This document shows positions 62,001 through 64,000 of a stretch of 64,000 bases of DNA, one piece after another. Positions within the stretch are counted from its first letter, which is position 1. The number at the start of each line of letters is the position of its first letter. Below the pieces are notes generated by a model that made no database searches, was not told the origin of the DNA, and saw nothing but the letters and a program-made list of their open reading frames with translations. The position numbers and the translations under genes were made by a program. Source of the stretch: Pocillopora verrucosa (taxonomy: Eukaryota > Cnidaria > Anthozoa > Scleractinia > Pocilloporidae). The stretch is from positions 15,723,543-15,787,542 of the forward strand of contig NC_089322.1 of assembly GCF_036669915.1 (NCBI RefSeq). Reading direction: 5' to 3'.

Positions 62001-63465
62001 GATCTACCATAAAATGTGAGGTCAACTATTTTTTTTCATTGAACACTGGCAAAAGGATATTAGATGGATCTAACTTGCAGAAAAGAAGAGAGATAAAGCT
62101 TCAGTACTAAAAATTAAACTTCTCCATCGCGATTTTCATTTCTTTTTGTTCGCATAGCACTTAAAGTAAATGTTGCAAAATGATTTGCAATGCCAAAAGT
62201 TGCTACGCATCTTAAGAAAAGGGGAACGGTCGGGGAACGGAGGGGGACCCCTCTTTATAACAGGGTATATAGCGGGGGTCTATAGAAAATTGACTGCCAA
62301 TGAGGGGGATCATTAGAAAACTACAGAGCCTGAGGGGGATCAGATAAAATTTCATTGTCACACACCCTAAAATCCCCCACCCCCTACCCCTCCCCCTCAC
62401 ACAGGGTAATAAATAATGCCCAGTCCCTTTGGTTAGTTAAATTTTTAACGAAATGCGCGTTAGCACCAAAGATGTCGGCTGCTCCCTTGAAGTAAGAGAA
62501 GCCCCACAGTAAAGAAAACCGATTAATTGCACTTGTTAAAGAAAATGCCGAAGAGAGAAAGACAGCTGCAAAACTACGTACTCACCTTCGCAACTTTTTT
62601 ATCTTGTCTACGTTCGCCTAAAATAGGGGGAAAAACCCAGGAAAACAAAGAAGTTAGAATAAAGAAGTAGACTTGACGCAATGAATTGTTTTTTTGAAAA
62701 AAAAAAATTAAACCATCGTTTACTCACAGCATTGATATAATATTTCTCTTCTTGAATCCTGCTTACATTACATTGTCTGAACAAAAAATAAAGAGAACAT
62801 TATTCGGTAAAAAGCATAAACAAACAAATAATTTGGTGTTACCGTTTTACTAGGAGCCCATTACTTTTACTGTATATGAGTATATGTGATACCGGGTGCG
62901 ATAGAAAACAATATTTCGGCAAACACTTGAGAAGAATCCAGAAAAATATGTCTAGGTCTTTTCTCTCCCTCTCGCAAGACCTTTCAATTACGTGCTTATT
63001 TAAAATTTCATCCATAGAAAGCCTTGTTTTAACCGTCTGCAATTTACAAAAATCTTTGAACACTTCGTCAATACGAAGTGTTTTCAGTAAGTTAGTAGAT
63101 AGAGCCACCTCAGGGGCAAATCACATCTCATAATACTCTTGTAGGGTAACACTAAATACAACACCGAGATCGACCCTTTAATGATCTGGAACTGATACTT
63201 GCTTGTAATTCTGCACATGCTCCGCCCGCAATTTAACCAATTCAATCTGTTAAAAAATAAAAAGTGTTTGGTGAAAAACAGTTTCATTAAACCTAACGAT
63301 CCGCCTGGCTCGAAAGACCACTGGTAACTTAAGTTTTTTAACCTAAACTGAGGAGAAAACTTCATTAAATGTTATTTCTTACAATAAGTTTACATTTTCA
63401 CCTTCATGGCACCGGTCTCCGTCTCAAGTCTTTTACGCGCCTCTTTCACAGTCAGTTGAACATCT
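56055..63465 (-). CDS. Coiled-coil protein, 3' portion, many micro-exons
   Basis: Seventeen exons, each with GT-AG sites and compatible phases, in gene order: 63465-63402, 63246-63199, 63036-62981, 62776-62728, 62617-62586, 61962-61917, 61624-61577, 61469-61422, 60908-60877, 60537-60498, 59538-59516, 59340-59295, 58458-58411, 57711-57680, 57395-57350, 56957-56929, 56474-56417, plus the last, 56123-56055 with TGA. The reading is strongly helical and charged, for example VQLTVKEARKRLETETGAMK, NQLKEDLERSEIAQLTRELE and ELEDLKTQICELKETLKSQ. It ends LLPKESNRSAKHFIPRLRRR. Heptad-like spacing suggests a coiled coil. I do not recognise the family. The 5' end is outside the window, so it is partial; a 14-nt micro-exon near 63647-63660 may also belong. 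Confidence 0.7.
56583..56608. repeat. TTC microsatellite
   Basis: A run of about eight TTC units in an intron of the coiled-coil gene. Confidence 0.85.
58138..58312. mobile_element. Partial TTAACCC-family MITE (copy 9)
   Basis: Shares ACAAGTGATGAGAATAAAGA, CAATATCA and GGAGAATTAC with copies 2 and 4 and ends TTAAAGAGTTAAAG. The left end is missing. It lies in an intron of the coiled-coil gene. Confidence 0.5.
58550..58770. repeat. G-rich dispersed repeat, copy 2, with a tandem 35-bp unit
   Basis: Contains ATAGAAATTGACTGCCAGCA and two direct copies of GGTCATAGGAATTTTACCTT, and ends CTATAAATAATGGCCGG. Related to 39361-39620 and 62221-62425. Confidence 0.55.
62221..62425. repeat. G-rich dispersed repeat, copy 3
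   Basis: Contains TATAGAAAATTGACTGCCAA and GAGGGGGATCA and ends GTAATAAATAATGCCCAG, matching the copy at 58550. In an intron of the coiled-coil gene. Confidence 0.55.
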
Positions 63466-64000
63466 CTGCATGGGAATTTAAATGGAAAAGTTTAGTTGTG
63501 CAAGAGAAGGATGTTAACTAATTTATGTCCAGTTATTCAAGTGCACTAAGTAATATTATAGATCAGTAGCATGTGTTCAGCTGACCCCTTCTCTCACTTG
63601 AGAACACTGAACAGGTGCATATTTACATAAAGAGTAACAGGTTTACCTCGATGAAAGAACCTGTTAGTTTTTTCTTTCTTTCAGTACTCTTTTTTTCCTG
63701 ATCTCTATTGTTTCGACCTTTTTTGTTAGTTTCGATCTACGTCACTTGTGAAAAAAACGGGGTTTATTTTTTACCGAAGATGTGCCGGAGCAATTGTTAA
63801 AGGAAACTTAACCAGTAAATTCAAAGGAATTTGGAATCCTGACACACTTAGACTACTGACTACTACAGTAGCTCCAAGCTGTGGCTAAAACAATATGCTA
63901 ATGCTTTTAAAATGATTGATTCTTATTTTTCTCTTTGGTAACTTTTTAAGCTTTCCCTTTTGCTTGTATTCTCTATCTCGCGTAGCGTGCGTGCGTGCGA
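63466..64000. other. Window edge, upstream part of the coiled-coil gene
   Basis: Intronic sequence of the minus-strand coiled-coil gene. Apart from the tentative 14-nt exon near 63647-63660 no coding segment is supported. A short CGTGCGTGCGTGCGA run closes the window. Confidence 0.35.

Overview
The window is intron-rich, AT-rich animal nuclear DNA. GT-AG introns, short exons, many miniature inverted-repeat elements and the gene set (an adhesion GPCR with a WSC-like N-terminus, GTSE1, ALG10, TPRKB) point to a cnidarian, most likely an anthozoan such as a coral or anemone. That assignment is inferred from gene and repeat style; I cannot name a species. There is no sign of prokaryotic, organellar or viral gene layout.

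Region by region. 1-1535 is a damaged duplicate of the 5' part of GTSE1; the intact gene starts at 27601. 2075-4017 holds four exons of a broken KDM7/PHF8-like JmjC demethylase gene. 4269-9161 is a nest of DNA transposons: a Mutator-like element (4284-7708, 49-bp inverted repeats, transposase with SWIM zinc finger, Ulp1-like protease remnant and PHD finger) sits inside one end of a large palindromic element that carries a THAP-domain sequence in each arm. 9653-11552 holds a tandem 155-bp repeat, foldback elements and a third copy of that repeat. 11931-24694 (+) is a multi-exon adhesion GPCR (signal peptide, WSC-like domain, cysteine-rich GCC2/GCC3-type module, furin-type site, Ig, SEA-like segment, GAIN/GPS, seven TM) with two apparent 1-nt frameshifts. 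25349-26760 holds foldback elements and simple repeats. 27601-33355 (+) is intact GTSE1. It is convergent with ALG10 (38824-34160, -), whose single intron carries a 2.26-kb TTAA-flanked Kolobok-like transposon.

38825-51936 is mostly gene-poor. It contains a convergent pair of two-exon paralogous genes of unknown family (43638-44485 + and 48184-47318 -), reconstructed here from matching splice phases and conserved motifs. 54879-51937 (-) is TPRKB of the KEOPS complex in five exons. 63465-56055 (-) is the 3' part of a coiled-coil protein gene made of many very short exons; its 5' end lies beyond the window.

The single-copy genes are unrelated housekeeping or signalling genes and do not form a pathway: GTSE1 (mitosis, clathrin and microtubules), ALG10 (N-glycan precursor), TPRKB (tRNA t6A). 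The more novel content is the unnamed paralogous gene pair, the Mutator-like element with its Ulp1 and PHD additions, and the two independent THAP-linked transposon fossils.
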